This document shows, piece by piece, positions 16,593-26,727 of a stretch of 54,355 nt of DNA. The position numbers and the translations under genes were made by a program. Under the pieces are notes generated by a model, which did not search any database, was not told where the DNA came from, and worked only from the letters and a program-made list of their open reading frames with translations. The stretch is from Planctomycetota bacterium. GTDB lineage: Bacteria > Planctomycetota > Planctomycetia > Planctomycetales > Planctomycetaceae. Position 1 is the first letter of the stretch. Each line of letters opens with the position of its first letter. The stretch is from contig JAURQH010000075.1 in NCBI GenBank assembly GCA_030836185.1, forward strand, positions 1 through 54,355. The letters run 5' to 3'.

Positions 16593-19500
16593 ATGAATCG
16601 CACCATGCTATTACTCGCCGTCATGGTTGTCTGCACTCCTACGATCTCGTTTGCCGAAGACGAAGTCATTTTCTCGCGTGACATCCAACCCTTGTTGGCC
16701 AAGCATTGCCTGCTTTGTCACGGCACCGACAAACAGGAATCGGGTTTACGACTCGACTCACAAGCACATGCCTCGCTGAAACTCGAATCGGATGAGCGAG
16801 CCATCGTTCCCAGTCATCCTGAACAGAGTGAACTACTGAAACGCATCACCTCGACTGATGAATTCACCCGCATGCCGCCGGAAGGTGAGGCGTTGAGCGA
16901 CGCAGAAGTCGACTTATTCCGTCGATGGATTCAACAGGGCGCGGAATACGAAAGTCATTGGTCGTATCGACCAGTCCAGAAACCCGAACTCCCCAAAGTC
17001 CAACAAGCAGGGTGGGTTCGAAATCCCATCGATCATTTTGTGTTGGCGAAACTGGAAGCCGCCGGGATCAAGCCCTCTCCCGTTGCAGAACGAGCGACAC
17101 TCATCAAGCGGCTCTATCACGATTTAACCGGTTTACCCCCAACACCTGCCGAGGTCGATGAGTTCTTGAACGACAAGTCTCCGCAAGCGTATGAGTTGCT
17201 CGTAAATCGACTTTTGGAGTCTCCACATTTCGGTGAACGCTGGGGGCGTCACTGGCTCGACAAAGCCCGCTATGCTGATTCTGACGGCTATGAAAAGGAC
17301 CGCCCGCGTCCGAACGCCTGGCGTTATCGCGACTGGGTCATTCAAGCCATTAACAGCGACTTGCCCTATGATCAATTTACGATTCAGCAATTGGCGGGCG
17401 ATTTGCTTTCGGACGCCACTGTCGAACAAAAACTGGCAACCGCTTTTCATCGACAGACCCTCACAAACACCGAAGGAGGAACCGATCAGGAAGAATTCCG
17501 AGTGGAAGCCACTTTTGATCGGACCGAGACCACCGCCGCGATTTGGATGGGCCTCACCATGACATGTGCGCGGTGTCATTCGCACAAGTACGACCAGATC
17601 ACGCAAGAAGAATATTACGAACTGTTTGCGTTCTTCAATAATGCGAATGAAGCCAATGCGAAAATCGCGAAAAGCGAAGCCGCAATGGAACGCTATCAGC
17701 GCGAGAAAGCAGCCCACGATCAGAAAATTGCCGTTGCGACCGATACCTACAACAAGCGTGTTGCGGAGCTACAACCGCAAGTTGAGAGTTGGCTGACGGA
17801 GATGAAGGCATTGCAGGAGGCTAACCCTAAACCTGTCGAATTCCAAACTCTCAATCCTCAACGAGTTTTGACAACCAGCAAGGCGACACTCACCATTCAG
17901 GATACTGGATCGATTTTAGTGGCAGGGGAATCTCCCGACAATGATGACTATACAATCATAGCCGAGACAAATACTTCGTCACTCACCGGATTCAAATTGG
18001 AAACTCTGGTTCACGATTCGCTGGGCGGAAAAGGTCCGGGTCGGACGGCTCATGGAAACTTTGTGTTGAGTGAGTTTCAGGTGATTGCCAGTCATAATGA
18101 GAAATTCGACGATCCCATCACACTCGAACTCGGTTCTGCAGAAGCCGACTTTTCACAAGGCAATTTCCCTCCGGAAAACGCTTTGTCCGATAAAGCCTCT
18201 ACAGGATGGGCGATCTCTCCACAAATGGGCAAAGATCACGAGATTACGTTCTTCACAAAAGCCCCGGTTCCTCTGAAAGGGAAGACGTTCCTCAAGTTCA
18301 TTTTGAAACAGCAGTACGGCGGGAAACACACGATTGGTCATTTCCGTCTTTCGACTATGACTGGTTTTGATCCCTTCAAAGCGTTGCCCCCCGAAGTGGC
18401 CAAAACGGTGAAAGTTCCCGTTGAAAAACGATCCGCAGCGATGATGAAGGTCATTCGCGATTATGTTGCCTCCTTAGATGACGCCGGTAAAAAACTCGCG
18501 ACTCAATTGGCAGAACTCAAAAAACAAGCGCCTATGGAACCCGTATTAACAGTCCGAGTGATGACGGCCGCCAAGCGACAAACCAACATTCTGCATCGGG
18601 GCGACTTCCTTCAACCTGCCGAGGAAGTGCGATCAGATGCAATTGCCGTCATTGAAGAACATCACCCGTTGATTTCTCGACAGGACGGACAACCGGCTGA
18701 CCGACTCGATCTGTCCAACTGGCTCGTCGATCCTCAACATCCCCTCACACCTCGTGTCAGCACCAATCAGGTGTGGGCACATCTGTTTGGGCGGGGTATC
18801 GTGCCGACCGTCAATGATTTTGGTGTCCGTGGCGACCAACCGACTCATCCTCGGCTACTGGATTGGCTCGCCTGGACTTATCCTCGCGAGTTGGATTGGA
18901 GCAGGAAGTCTCTCATCCGACTGATCGTCAACAGTGCCACCTATCGGCAATCGTCCCACCATCGCCCAGAGTTACAGGAAATCGATCCGACAAACCAGCT
19001 TTTTGCTCGCCAAAATCGATTGAGGGCCGAAGCCGAGATTGTTCGTGATTTGCATCTTGCCGCGAGTGGGCTACTGTCTGAAAAAGTTGGCGGGCCAAGT
19101 GTCTTTCCCCCGTTACCGCCCGGCGTGGCCGAGTTGAGTTACGCGAACAACTTTAGCTGGAAGACCAGCAAGGGCGAGGATAAGTATCGTCGCGGGATGT
19201 ACACATTCTTCAAGCGGACATCTCCGCACCCTAACCTCATCAGTTTTGACTGTCCCGACTCCAACACCACTCGATTGGCACGTGACTCCAGCAATACACC
19301 TTTGCAGGCACTCGTGACATTAAATAACGACACCTTTACGGAAGCTGCCCAAGCATTGGCAAAACGTGTCCTCACTGAAGGTGGCTCGTCAGACATCAGT
19401 AAACTGACGTACGGCTTACGCCTCTGTATTGCCCGTGTTCCGAGTGCTGAAGAAATTCAGTCTTTTGAGCAGCTACTCAACTCGGCTCGTGAGTATTATC

Positions 19501-19634
19501 GCTCACACACAGAAGATGCGAAGTTATTGACAAGTCGGCATACTGTTGAGGCAACGGATTCTGCTGAGAACGCCGCTTGGATCACTACCATGCGAATGAT
19601 CATGAACCTCGATGAATTCATCGTGAGAGATTAA
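16593..19634 (+). CDS. Planctomycete cytochrome c / DUF1549 / DUF1553 protein
   Basis: 1013 residues with a signal peptide (MNRTMLLLAVMVVCTPTISFAED). The PSCyt1 domain follows at once: FSRDIQPLLAKHCLLCHGTD has heme motif CLLCH (39-43) and RMPPEGEALSDAEVDLFRRWI ends it. DUF1549 (PSCyt2) spans about 130-350 with LTGLPPTPAEVDEFL and GERWGRHWLDKARYADSDGYEKD, and has a second CxxCH, CARCH (325), in MTCARCHSHKYDQ. A middle domain of about 300 residues holds a coiled-coil stretch and a beta-sandwich. DUF1553 (PSD1) fills the C-terminus, from about 690 (DLSNWLVDPQHPLTPRVSTN) to ANNAWITT-like AENAAWITTMRMIMNLDEF. It is followed after 5 bp by its usual partner, a DUF1501 protein. The pair is hugely expanded in Planctomycetota; activity is not established. 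Confidence 0.96.
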   Translation: MNRTMLLLAVMVVCTPTISFAEDEVIFSRDIQPLLAKHCLLCHGTDKQESGLRLDSQAHASLKLESDERAIVPSHPEQSELLKRITSTDEFTRMPPEGEALSDAEVDLFRRWIQQGAEYESHWSYRPVQKPELPKVQQAGWVRNPIDHFVLAKLEAAGIKPSPVAERATLIKRLYHDLTGLPPTPAEVDEFLNDKSPQAYELLVNRLLESPHFGERWGRHWLDKARYADSDGYEKDRPRPNAWRYRDWVIQAINSDLPYDQFTIQQLAGDLLSDATVEQKLATAFHRQTLTNTEGGTDQEEFRVEATFDRTETTAAIWMGLTMTCARCHSHKYDQITQEEYYELFAFFNNANEANAKIAKSEAAMERYQREKAAHDQKIAVATDTYNKRVAELQPQVESWLTEMKALQEANPKPVEFQTLNPQRVLTTSKATLTIQDTGSILVAGESPDNDDYTIIAETNTSSLTGFKLETLVHDSLGGKGPGRTAHGNFVLSEFQVIASHNEKFDDPITLELGSAEADFSQGNFPPENALSDKASTGWAISPQMGKDHEITFFTKAPVPLKGKTFLKFILKQQYGGKHTIGHFRLSTMTGFDPFKALPPEVAKTVKVPVEKRSAAMMKVIRDYVASLDDAGKKLATQLAELKKQAPMEPVLTVRVMTAAKRQTNILHRGDFLQPAEEVRSDAIAVIEEHHPLISRQDGQPADRLDLSNWLVDPQHPLTPRVSTNQVWAHLFGRGIVPTVNDFGVRGDQPTHPRLLDWLAWTYPRELDWSRKSLIRLIVNSATYRQSSHHRPELQEIDPTNQLFARQNRLRAEAEIVRDLHLAASGLLSEKVGGPSVFPPLPPGVAELSYANNFSWKTSKGEDKYRRGMYTFFKRTSPHPNLISFDCPDSNTTRLARDSSNTPLQALVTLNNDTFTEAAQALAKRVLTEGGSSDISKLTYGLRLCIARVPSAEEIQSFEQLLNSAREYYRSHTEDAKLLTSRHTVEATDSAENAAWITTMRMIMNLDEFIVRD

Positions 19635-19639
19635 ATACT

Positions 19640-21148
19640 ATGAATCACCAACAACATTTGATCGATCAACACGCGACTCACACCCGGCGTGAGTTCCTCA
19701 ACACGACGGCCAGCGGTCTCGGAATGGCGGCTCTTGGTGCGATGTTGACACAAGACGGCTTGATGAATCCTGCCGCAGCCGAAGAGGGTGTCGATGTCGT
19801 CAATCCGCTCGCTCCTCGCGAGGCGCATTTCGATCCGCAGGCAAAGGCGTGCATCTTCATTTTCATGGCCGGTGCCCCCTCACATATCGATTTGTTCGAT
19901 CCTAAGCCTGTCTTGAAAGAACGTCACGGCCAACCTCTGCCCGAATCGATGCTCGAAAAAGTGCGGTTCGCGTTCATCAAAAAAGATAAAGCCCTGCTGC
20001 AAGGGTCGCCGTTCGAGTTCCAGAAACATGGCGAATGTGGCATGGAGCTTTCGGAACTGTTACCACACATGGGAAGTGTTGCCGATGACTTGCTATTGGT
20101 TCGCTCGTTGCATTCCGAGCAATTCAATCATCACCCCGGTCAATTGATGATGCAGTGCGGACGGGGAACCTTCGGCCTGCCCACCATGGGGTCGTGGTTA
20201 ACTTACGGCTTGGGAAGTGAATCGCAGAACCTGCCCGGTTATGTGGTTCTCAATAGTGGACGTGGTTCTTCGGGTGGGGCGACATTGTGGCAATCGGGTT
20301 TTCTGCCCTCCACTTATGCTGGCGTCCTGTTTCGTAATCAGGGAGAACCGGTTCTCAATCTCTCCAACCCCAACGGTATTCCACCTGAACTACAGCGTGA
20401 AGGACTCGATGTTCTCCGCAATGTTAATCAACAGCGATACAGTGAAGTTCGTGACCCAGAAATCGCTGCTCGGATCGCGTCTTATGAACTCGCGTATCGG
20501 ATGCAGACGGCGGCTCCCGAGTTGATCGACCTTGCGAGTGAGTCAAAAGAGACGGTCGAAGCGTATGGTATTAATCGCAAAGAACCAGAAAACTTCAACG
20601 GGCGGGGCAAGAAGGGAAACACTTTCGAGAGCTTTGCTCGAAATTGCCTGTTAGCACGACGGATGGTCGAACGGGGAGTTCGATTCATTAATATTATCTA
20701 TGCTTCATGGGACCATCACAGTAACATTCCCAACGAATTGCCCTACAATGCCAAGTGTGTTGATCAGCCCATCGCGGCTCTCATCAAGGATTTGAAAGAA
20801 CGTGGGTTGCTCGACTCTACAATGGTGGTCTGGGGGACAGAGTTTGGCCGCACGCCGTTGGGTGAAAATCGCAGCGGCAAGAAGGAAGTCGGTACGGGAC
20901 GCGATCATCACCCTTATTCATTCAGCATGGCGATGGCGGGTGGGGGCCTCAAAGGGGGGCAGGTTTACGGGGCCACCGACGAAATTGGTTGGAATGTGAC
21001 CGAGAATCCGGTGCATATTAACGACCTGCATGCCACCATGCTGAATCGATTCGGCATGGATCATCTCAAACTGACCCATCGCTTCCAGGGCCGCGATTTT
21101 CGTCTGACCGATGTGGGCGGAAAGGTCATCAAAGATTGGATTGCTTGA
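19640..21148 (+). CDS. DUF1501 protein with Tat-type signal
   Basis: 502 residues. The N-terminus carries a twin-arginine signal (THTRREFLNTTASGLGMAALGAML). The fold is that of the alkaline-phosphatase/sulfatase-like DUF1501 family: CIFIFMAGAPSHIDLFDPKP, the histidine-rich segment HSEQFNHHPGQLMMQCGR, INIIYASWDHHSNIP, and STMVVWGTEFGRTPLGEN followed by GRDHHPYSFSMAMAGGG. All are consistent with a folded, metal-binding Tat substrate. It starts 5 bp after the PSCyt/DUF1553 gene, so the two are co-transcribed and presumably act together in the periplasm. The reaction is not known. Confidence 0.95.
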   Translation: MNHQQHLIDQHATHTRREFLNTTASGLGMAALGAMLTQDGLMNPAAAEEGVDVVNPLAPREAHFDPQAKACIFIFMAGAPSHIDLFDPKPVLKERHGQPLPESMLEKVRFAFIKKDKALLQGSPFEFQKHGECGMELSELLPHMGSVADDLLLVRSLHSEQFNHHPGQLMMQCGRGTFGLPTMGSWLTYGLGSESQNLPGYVVLNSGRGSSGGATLWQSGFLPSTYAGVLFRNQGEPVLNLSNPNGIPPELQREGLDVLRNVNQQRYSEVRDPEIAARIASYELAYRMQTAAPELIDLASESKETVEAYGINRKEPENFNGRGKKGNTFESFARNCLLARRMVERGVRFINIIYASWDHHSNIPNELPYNAKCVDQPIAALIKDLKERGLLDSTMVVWGTEFGRTPLGENRSGKKEVGTGRDHHPYSFSMAMAGGGLKGGQVYGATDEIGWNVTENPVHINDLHATMLNRFGMDHLKLTHRFQGRDFRLTDVGGKVIKDWIA

Positions 21149-21306
21149 GCGGATTGATCGAATCGACGATCATCTGAGTCCTTTACGCACCGTTGACGTA
21201 TTCCCACAATTTCGAGAGGATGAACGTCTTCGAGGGGCATGGTGTCTGGTTATAGACATTGTTCTCTCACTCACCAATTGCACCGTTCCTTCAGACAGAT
21301 CTCATC

Positions 21307-23013
21307 ATGGACGAAACCGCGGACAAAAAGCCTTCCGTTAATTTCATCGAAGAAATCATCAATAATGATCGTGCTGCCGGCAAAAATGACGGACGCGTAC
21401 ACACTCGATTTCCTCCCGAACCGAACGGCTATCTGCACATTGGGCATGCCAAATCGATCTGTCTGAATTTTGGATTGGCCGAACAGTACGGTGGCAAATG
21501 TAATTTGCGCTTTGATGATACGAACCCGACAAAAGAAGAGACCGAGTATGTTGAATCGATCATGGAAGATGTTCGCTGGCTGGGCTTCGACTGGGAAGAC
21601 CGGCTGTTTTATACATCAGTTTACTTCGGTCAATTGTACGACTGGGCGGTGCAACTAATTGGGCAGGGAGACGCTTACGTCGATTCCTGTACGCTTGAGG
21701 AAATTCGCCAGTTGCGTGGGACCGTTACCAAGCCGGGAACGCCAAGCCCTCATCGTGACCGACCCGTTGAAGAAAATCTGGATTTGTTTGAGCGGATGAA
21801 GAATGGTGAGTTCAAGGATGGCGAACATGTCTTGCGAGCAAAGATCGATTTGGCTTCGGCCAACATGAATCTGCGTGACCCGGTGATGTATCGAATTTTG
21901 AACGCGACACATCATCGGACCGGCAATGAATGGTCGATTTATCCGATGTACGATTTCGCACACGGTCAGTCGGATTCTTTGGAAGAAATCACGCATTCAA
22001 TCTGCACGCTGGAATTCGAAAACCATCGTCCGTTGTATGATTGGTACATTGAGAAGTTGGCGCTCTTCGCTCCACAGCAAATCGAATTTGCTAGATTGAA
22101 TCTGACCTATACCGTCACCAGCAAACGCAAATTGTTGGAATTGGTGCAGGAAGGTCATGTTCATGGGTGGGACGATCCTCGCATGCCAACGATCAGTGGA
22201 TACCGTCGTCGCGGCTTCACTCCCTCATCGATTCGTCGTTTTTGTAACGAGACCGGTGTGACTAAATTTAATGGCGTCACCGATTTAGCCCGTCTCGAAA
22301 ACAGCCTGCGAGATGAACTCAATAAAACCGCCGAACGGCGTATGGGTGTTCTTAATCCGTTGAAAGTGGTCATCACTAACTATCCCGACGATGCTCCTGA
22401 GGACTTGTTGGAAGCCGTCAACAACCCGGAGAATCCCGAGGACGGTGTTCGGCAAGTGCCGTTTGCGAAGGAACTTTACATCGAACGGGACGACTTCATG
22501 GAAGACCCGCCGAAGAAGTTCTTTCGGTTGGGGCCTGGCCGTGAAGTCCGCCTCAGATACGCCTACTTCATCACTTGTAACGACTTCGTGAAAGACGATG
22601 CCGGGAACGTGACCGAACTGCATTGCACGTATGATCCGGCAACTCGCGGCGGCAATGCACCTGATGGACGGAAAGTCAAAGGGACATTGCATTGGGTCTC
22701 TGCCACTCACGCTCTGGAAGCGGAAGTGCGTGTTTATGATCATCTCTTCTCAGAGGAAGACCCAACCGATGTGCCGGAGGGTGGCGATTGGAAGGACAAT
22801 CTGAACCCGGAATCATTAACGGTCATCACAAACGCCAAACTGGAACCATCGTTGGCGGAAGCGAAAGCGGGTGACAATTATCAGTTTGAGCGACTCGGCT
22901 ATTTTTGTGTCGATCCGAAAGACTCCACCAGCGAGACTCCGGTCTTCAATCGGACGGTCTCTTTGAGAGATTCGTGGGCTCGGAAACAAAAGCAGCAAAA
23001 CAAAAAGGGTTGA
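21307..23013 (+). CDS. glnS: Glutamine--tRNA ligase
   Basis: 568 residues from the ATG at 21307, which yields the usual N-terminus ([30 protein letters not shown]). A longer frame from 21259 adds 16 unlike residues. HIGH lies at 44-47 ([20 protein letters not shown]) and the KMSKS counterpart is VTSKRKL (270-276), as expected for class I GlnRS. The anticodon-binding beta-barrels occupy about 340-565 ([36 protein letters not shown]). Length and order are those of bacterial GlnRS without added domains. It charges tRNA-Gln in the cytoplasm. The rdgB gene begins 6 bp after its stop, so the two are co-transcribed. No clear Shine-Dalgarno is seen. Confidence 0.97.
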   Translation: MDETADKKPSVNFIEEIINNDRAAGKNDGRVHTRFPPEPNGYLHIGHAKSICLNFGLAEQYGGKCNLRFDDTNPTKEETEYVESIMEDVRWLGFDWEDRLFYTSVYFGQLYDWAVQLIGQGDAYVDSCTLEEIRQLRGTVTKPGTPSPHRDRPVEENLDLFERMKNGEFKDGEHVLRAKIDLASANMNLRDPVMYRILNATHHRTGNEWSIYPMYDFAHGQSDSLEEITHSICTLEFENHRPLYDWYIEKLALFAPQQIEFARLNLTYTVTSKRKLLELVQEGHVHGWDDPRMPTISGYRRRGFTPSSIRRFCNETGVTKFNGVTDLARLENSLRDELNKTAERRMGVLNPLKVVITNYPDDAPEDLLEAVNNPENPEDGVRQVPFAKELYIERDDFMEDPPKKFFRLGPGREVRLRYAYFITCNDFVKDDAGNVTELHCTYDPATRGGNAPDGRKVKGTLHWVSATHALEAEVRVYDHLFSEEDPTDVPEGGDWKDNLNPESLTVITNAKLEPSLAEAKAGDNYQFERLGYFCVDPKDSTSETPVFNRTVSLRDSWARKQKQQNKKG

Positions 23014-23019
23014 GTCAAC

Positions 23020-23631
23020 ATGTCAGCCGCACCTTCTCTTGTCATCGCGACACGAAACGCGGGAAAACTGCGCGAAATTCAGGGCTTGTTAGAACCCTAC
23101 GGCATTCAAGTTTTGTGTCTCGCAGAGTTTGACGATGTTCCCGAAGTCGATGAGACCGGTGAAAGCTTTGCCGAGAATGCCGCGTTGAAAGCGGTCCAGA
23201 TTTCCCAACACCTGAATCAGTGGACGTTGGGAGAAGACAGTGGCTTGATGGTTGATGCTCTCGATGGGCGACCGGGAATCTATTCTGCCCGGTACAGTGG
23301 AACTGACGCGACCGACGAGAAGAATAACGCGAAGTTGCTGGAAGAATTGGACGGCGTACCGACTCTCAAACGCGGTGCACAGTATGTTTGTTCGTTGGCA
23401 GTTTCTGATCCGAAAGGAAACGTCGTGCTCACGGAAGAAGCCACCTGTCGTGGACGCATCGGGACAGCACCTGTGGGTAATAATGGCTTCGGTTACGATC
23501 CGTATTTTACAATTGTCGAGCTGCACAAGACGTTCGGCGAACTCGCACCGATTGTCAAAAAACATCTCAGCCATCGCGCGCGGGCGTTTAAGCGGGTCAC
23601 GCCGAATCTGATTTCACTGCTGAAAAAATAA
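23020..23631 (+). CDS. rdgB: Non-canonical purine NTP pyrophosphatase (RdgB/HAM1)
   Basis: 203 residues, full family length. Diagnostic motifs are LVIATRNAGKLREIQGLL at the N-terminus, VDETGESFAENAALKA, the substrate-binding EDSGLMVDALDGRPGIYSAR with YSG after it, and GNNGFGYDPYF. SHRARAF near the end is also conserved. The enzyme hydrolyses ITP, dITP and XTP to the monophosphate and PPi, keeping deaminated purines out of nucleic acids. It starts 6 bp after glnS. Its stop faces the DUF1559 gene end-to-end, 16 bp apart, with no visible terminator between. Confidence 0.97.
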   Translation: MSAAPSLVIATRNAGKLREIQGLLEPYGIQVLCLAEFDDVPEVDETGESFAENAALKAVQISQHLNQWTLGEDSGLMVDALDGRPGIYSARYSGTDATDEKNNAKLLEELDGVPTLKRGAQYVCSLAVSDPKGNVVLTEEATCRGRIGTAPVGNNGFGYDPYFTIVELHKTFGELAPIVKKHLSHRARAFKRVTPNLISLLKK

Positions 23632-23647
23632 TCCGTCCCAGCGGTCA

Positions 23648-24919
23648 TCAATCATCATGTTTGAAATGAAGATACGTTCCGCTGAAAACCTCGAAACTCG
23701 ACATTTCAACGGTCCCATCGAGATACCCGACGCTCCCTGATGCGGGGTTATCGCCCGGCTCAACTGGAAAACCGGGATTGAGAAATCCGTCACCGTTCAG
23801 GTCATCGACCGATTTCACCGAGCCATCTGCCATCAACAGATTACACGATCCCCGATGCACGGGCGACCAAGCTCGCGTATCCTGCAAGCATAACTTGGCG
23901 AGGCCTGCTCCACCGAGAGTGGCCGACCAATCTCCCGTATTGGATTGATAGGTAGTTTCGTTGTTTCCAACTCCACCATGCCCGACAACTTCTCCCGGTT
24001 GCGGATATGAAGTCGGTTGAATCGCGGCAAGATCTAGGACCGTTCCGCTCGCTCCCTGAATCAATTTAATGGACGGTCCTGTGGAATCGTAAACGGCAGG
24101 TCCGCGTGTAAAGAGTTCGACCAACGGAGTCCCAGCGGGTAATGTCTCATTGATAGCAATCGATAAAGTTTCGTTTCCTGAATTTCCGTCTCCCATCAAC
24201 GGAATGTGGTTTGAGGGGGGATCGCTTCCCGTGAGAATCGCCAAGTTGGCCTGTCGTAGCCCTCCTTGAGTCAAAGCTCGGTCGAGAAACGGACCGTCTT
24301 TGATTCCTTTATTTCCAGAACCACTTACACTTCCATAGGCGGGTTGACTGATCTGACCACGAACCAAAAACCAACTGGGAGTATAGTTCGTATTAAAGCC
24401 GTCCAATACTTTGCCGTTTAAGTAGCCGACACGAGCGGAACCAGTAGCAAGGTAATTGGAACCGCCGGGGTCAAAGGCATCGCAAAAGCCGTCTGTGATA
24501 TCTTTCTGCTCTGCCGTGACAGACCCGTTGTTGGTATCAGTTGAGAGTAACTGATTGAGTAATTGAGAACCTCGCCCAATATTTGACGGACACAACATTC
24601 CTTCAGGCGCCAACGCACCGGACTGATCAAGATTGGCAATCCATCCGATACTATCAGGGCAACCATCTCGCAAAAAATCAGCAGCACCGGTCGCAAATCT
24701 CTGTTTCGGATCGCTGTCAGAAAAGGCATGAAAACCGATGCCCATTTGTTTGAGATTGTTTTGGCATTGAGTCTTTCGAGCCGACTCTCGAACTGATGAA
24801 ACGGCAGGCACCAGCAAGGCCACCAGTACAGCAATGATCACGATGGTGACCAGGAGTTCGATGATCGTGAATCCAGCTCTTGCATGAGATTGTGCGTGCA
24901 ATTGTTGTCGGGAATTCAT
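23648..24919 (-). CDS. DUF1559 pseudopilin-like protein
   Basis: 423 residues from the ATG at 24919, which has GGAGA upstream; the longer frame to 24991 has no support. A short basic leader precedes a type IV prepilin cleavage site and helix ([20 protein letters not shown], about residues 14-33), cut before Phe with Glu at +5. DUF1559 follows with its conserved cysteine-containing segment ([20 protein letters not shown]). At the C-terminus is the characteristic [18 protein letters not shown] calcium-loop-like [11 protein letters not shown] comes right after, and a short tail follows. The family is expanded in planctomycetes and is usually called a type II secretion/pilin-like protein; the actual assembly is unclear. 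Monocistronic. Confidence 0.93.
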   Translation of the reverse strand: MNSRQQLHAQSHARAGFTIIELLVTIVIIAVLVALLVPAVSSVRESARKTQCQNNLKQMGIGFHAFSDSDPKQRFATGAADFLRDGCPDSIGWIANLDQSGALAPEGMLCPSNIGRGSQLLNQLLSTDTNNGSVTAEQKDITDGFCDAFDPGGSNYLATGSARVGYLNGKVLDGFNTNYTPSWFLVRGQISQPAYGSVSGSGNKGIKDGPFLDRALTQGGLRQANLAILTGSDPPSNHIPLMGDGNSGNETLSIAINETLPAGTPLVELFTRGPAVYDSTGPSIKLIQGASGTVLDLAAIQPTSYPQPGEVVGHGGVGNNETTYQSNTGDWSATLGGAGLAKLCLQDTRAWSPVHRGSCNLLMADGSVKSVDDLNGDGFLNPGFPVEPGDNPASGSVGYLDGTVEMSSFEVFSGTYLHFKHDD

Positions 24920-25080
24920 CCTGCTCTCTCCGGTGGAAGCTCTGATCTGTAACGGCCTCTGTGAGGACATATGAGACAGATAGTAAAGCATCAGCGTAGA
25001 GAAGATGAGCCACCGATCATCGTCTTCACAAAGAATTCATTCACTCTGTGTGGAAATATGAATTTTCTATGTGCCAATGA

Positions 25081-26499
25081 TTAAGAGACGTGGAAGAGGT
25101 CGGTCAGAGGGTTACCACCATAGACGGGGTGCGGACGATTCGCAGGATCTTTCAAAGTCAAATCGTGGGGAACACCCAAGCTATGATAGACGGTGGCGGC
25201 ATAATCTTGAGGTGAAACCGGGTTGAGAGTCGGTTGTGTCCCTTGAGCGTCCGATTGACCGTAAACTTGACCGCCTACAATTCCACCGCCTGCAAACAGG
25301 CCGCTATAACATTGCGGATAATGTTGTCGTCCGCCATTTTCGACTCTTGGCGAACGTCCAAATTCCCCCACCCAACACACCAGAGTTTCCTCTAGCAAGC
25401 CACGTTCTTCCAGATCAGCCAGCAAGGTCGCCAATGCTTGATCGGCGGGAGGAATCAGATCATTCTTGAGTCGCGGGAAATTGTTGCCGTGCGTGTCCCA
25501 AAAGCTTTTTCCGTCGTTGTGCCAATTGACCGAGACCAGCGAGGCTCCTGATTCAACCAGGCGTCTGGCCATCAAGACACATTGGCCATGCGTGTTTCGA
25601 CCGTATCGATCACGAACAGTGTCGGATTCTTGGGAAAGATCAAAAGCCTGTCGAACATCTGGTGACGTTAATAATCCGAACGCTCGTTCTTGTTGGCCAC
25701 TCACGCTGCGGACATTTGCATAGTCGTCGAGCGACATTCGTTGTCGATCTATATTTTCTAATAAAGCCCGCCGACTATTGAGCCTGCTGGCATCCACTCC
25801 ATCAATCAAGTTGAGCGCGGGAACTTTCCAATTTGGCTCGGCAGGATTACCGGTAATCAAAAGGGGATCATATTGTCTCCCCAGATAACCGCCTGTCTGG
25901 CCGGGAGCTTGACCGCCGGGTGCTGCCGGGTGATAAGCTTTCCAGGGGAGTGTCACAAAGTTCGGCATGGCCGATGCTTGACCATTCAGCTTGGAAATGA
26001 CCGAGCCGATATGTGGTGTATCCCGATCACTTGGTGGCTCGGCGTCACTGTTGGGGACCGGCGCGATGTGCCCCGTTAAACTGCAATGACCGCTCGCCAG
26101 ATGAGACGGGTCGGAGTGGGTGAGTGATCGAACGACGGCCAGCTTGTCGCATTGCTGAGCTGTAAAACGAAAATGTTCGCTCAACTGGATGCCGGGAACA
26201 TTGGTATCGATGGTGGCAAATTCCCCTCTCACTTCTGCCGGGGCATTCGGTTTGGGATCGAGAGTATCAATATGGCTTGGACCGCCCCACATAAACAAAA
26301 AGATGCAGCGTTTTGCTTTTCCGAATCCCGGCAATGAAGCACCGCTGTCAGCGGAAGTCGTCGAAGACATCAACGTCGGCAGTGACAATCCACCAATCAT
26401 GCCTACTTGCAGAATTGATCGACGTGGAATTTGTAACGAGCTGCGAAAGTCTGCGCAGGCGTTTTGTGTGCGGGAATGAAATGGTTTCTGGCGAGACAT
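25081..26499 (-). CDS. DUF1501 protein without adjacent DUF1553 partner
   Basis: 472 residues. A twin-arginine-like signal (IPRRSILQVGMIGGLSLPTL, about residues 25-44) is preceded by an unusually long n-region. The body has RCIFLFMWGGPSHIDTLDPKP, LAVVRSLTHSDPSHLASGHCS, VSVNWHNDGKSFWDTHGNNF, ETLVCWVGEFGRSPRVENGG and GRQHYPQCYSGLFAGGGIVG, all family hallmarks. It is related to the 19640 protein but clearly not a recent copy. No DUF1553 gene is next to it, unlike the other pair. It is a predicted periplasmic Tat substrate of unknown activity. The 228 bp before the start holds no gene. Confidence 0.93.
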   Translation of the reverse strand: MSRQKPFHSRTQNACADFRSSLQIPRRSILQVGMIGGLSLPTLMSSTTSADSGASLPGFGKAKRCIFLFMWGGPSHIDTLDPKPNAPAEVRGEFATIDTNVPGIQLSEHFRFTAQQCDKLAVVRSLTHSDPSHLASGHCSLTGHIAPVPNSDAEPPSDRDTPHIGSVISKLNGQASAMPNFVTLPWKAYHPAAPGGQAPGQTGGYLGRQYDPLLITGNPAEPNWKVPALNLIDGVDASRLNSRRALLENIDRQRMSLDDYANVRSVSGQQERAFGLLTSPDVRQAFDLSQESDTVRDRYGRNTHGQCVLMARRLVESGASLVSVNWHNDGKSFWDTHGNNFPRLKNDLIPPADQALATLLADLEERGLLEETLVCWVGEFGRSPRVENGGRQHYPQCYSGLFAGGGIVGGQVYGQSDAQGTQPTLNPVSPQDYAATVYHSLGVPHDLTLKDPANRPHPVYGGNPLTDLFHVS

Positions 26500-26727
26500 A
26501 GGAAAGCGACTGAGGTGGGTATAAAACAGGTGGGATATCCGCTTGCAGCGAACGCATCAATTTTGGGTCATGGATCAGATAATGTCAACATGTTTCTAAT
26601 TAGCTTCGTCACTCATACGCTGATTACTCAAGGGGTTACCGACTGTTTGAGAGCTTTTTGAGCATTTGGTGATTGATTGCTGTTAGAATATGGAAGACAC
26701 AATCTCCGCAGTTTGAAGACCGTTCTC

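Noticed and set aside
17133-17717. 194-codon minus-strand open frame
   Set aside because: Antisense to the DUF1549 region of the PSCyt protein, which has clear conserved motifs.
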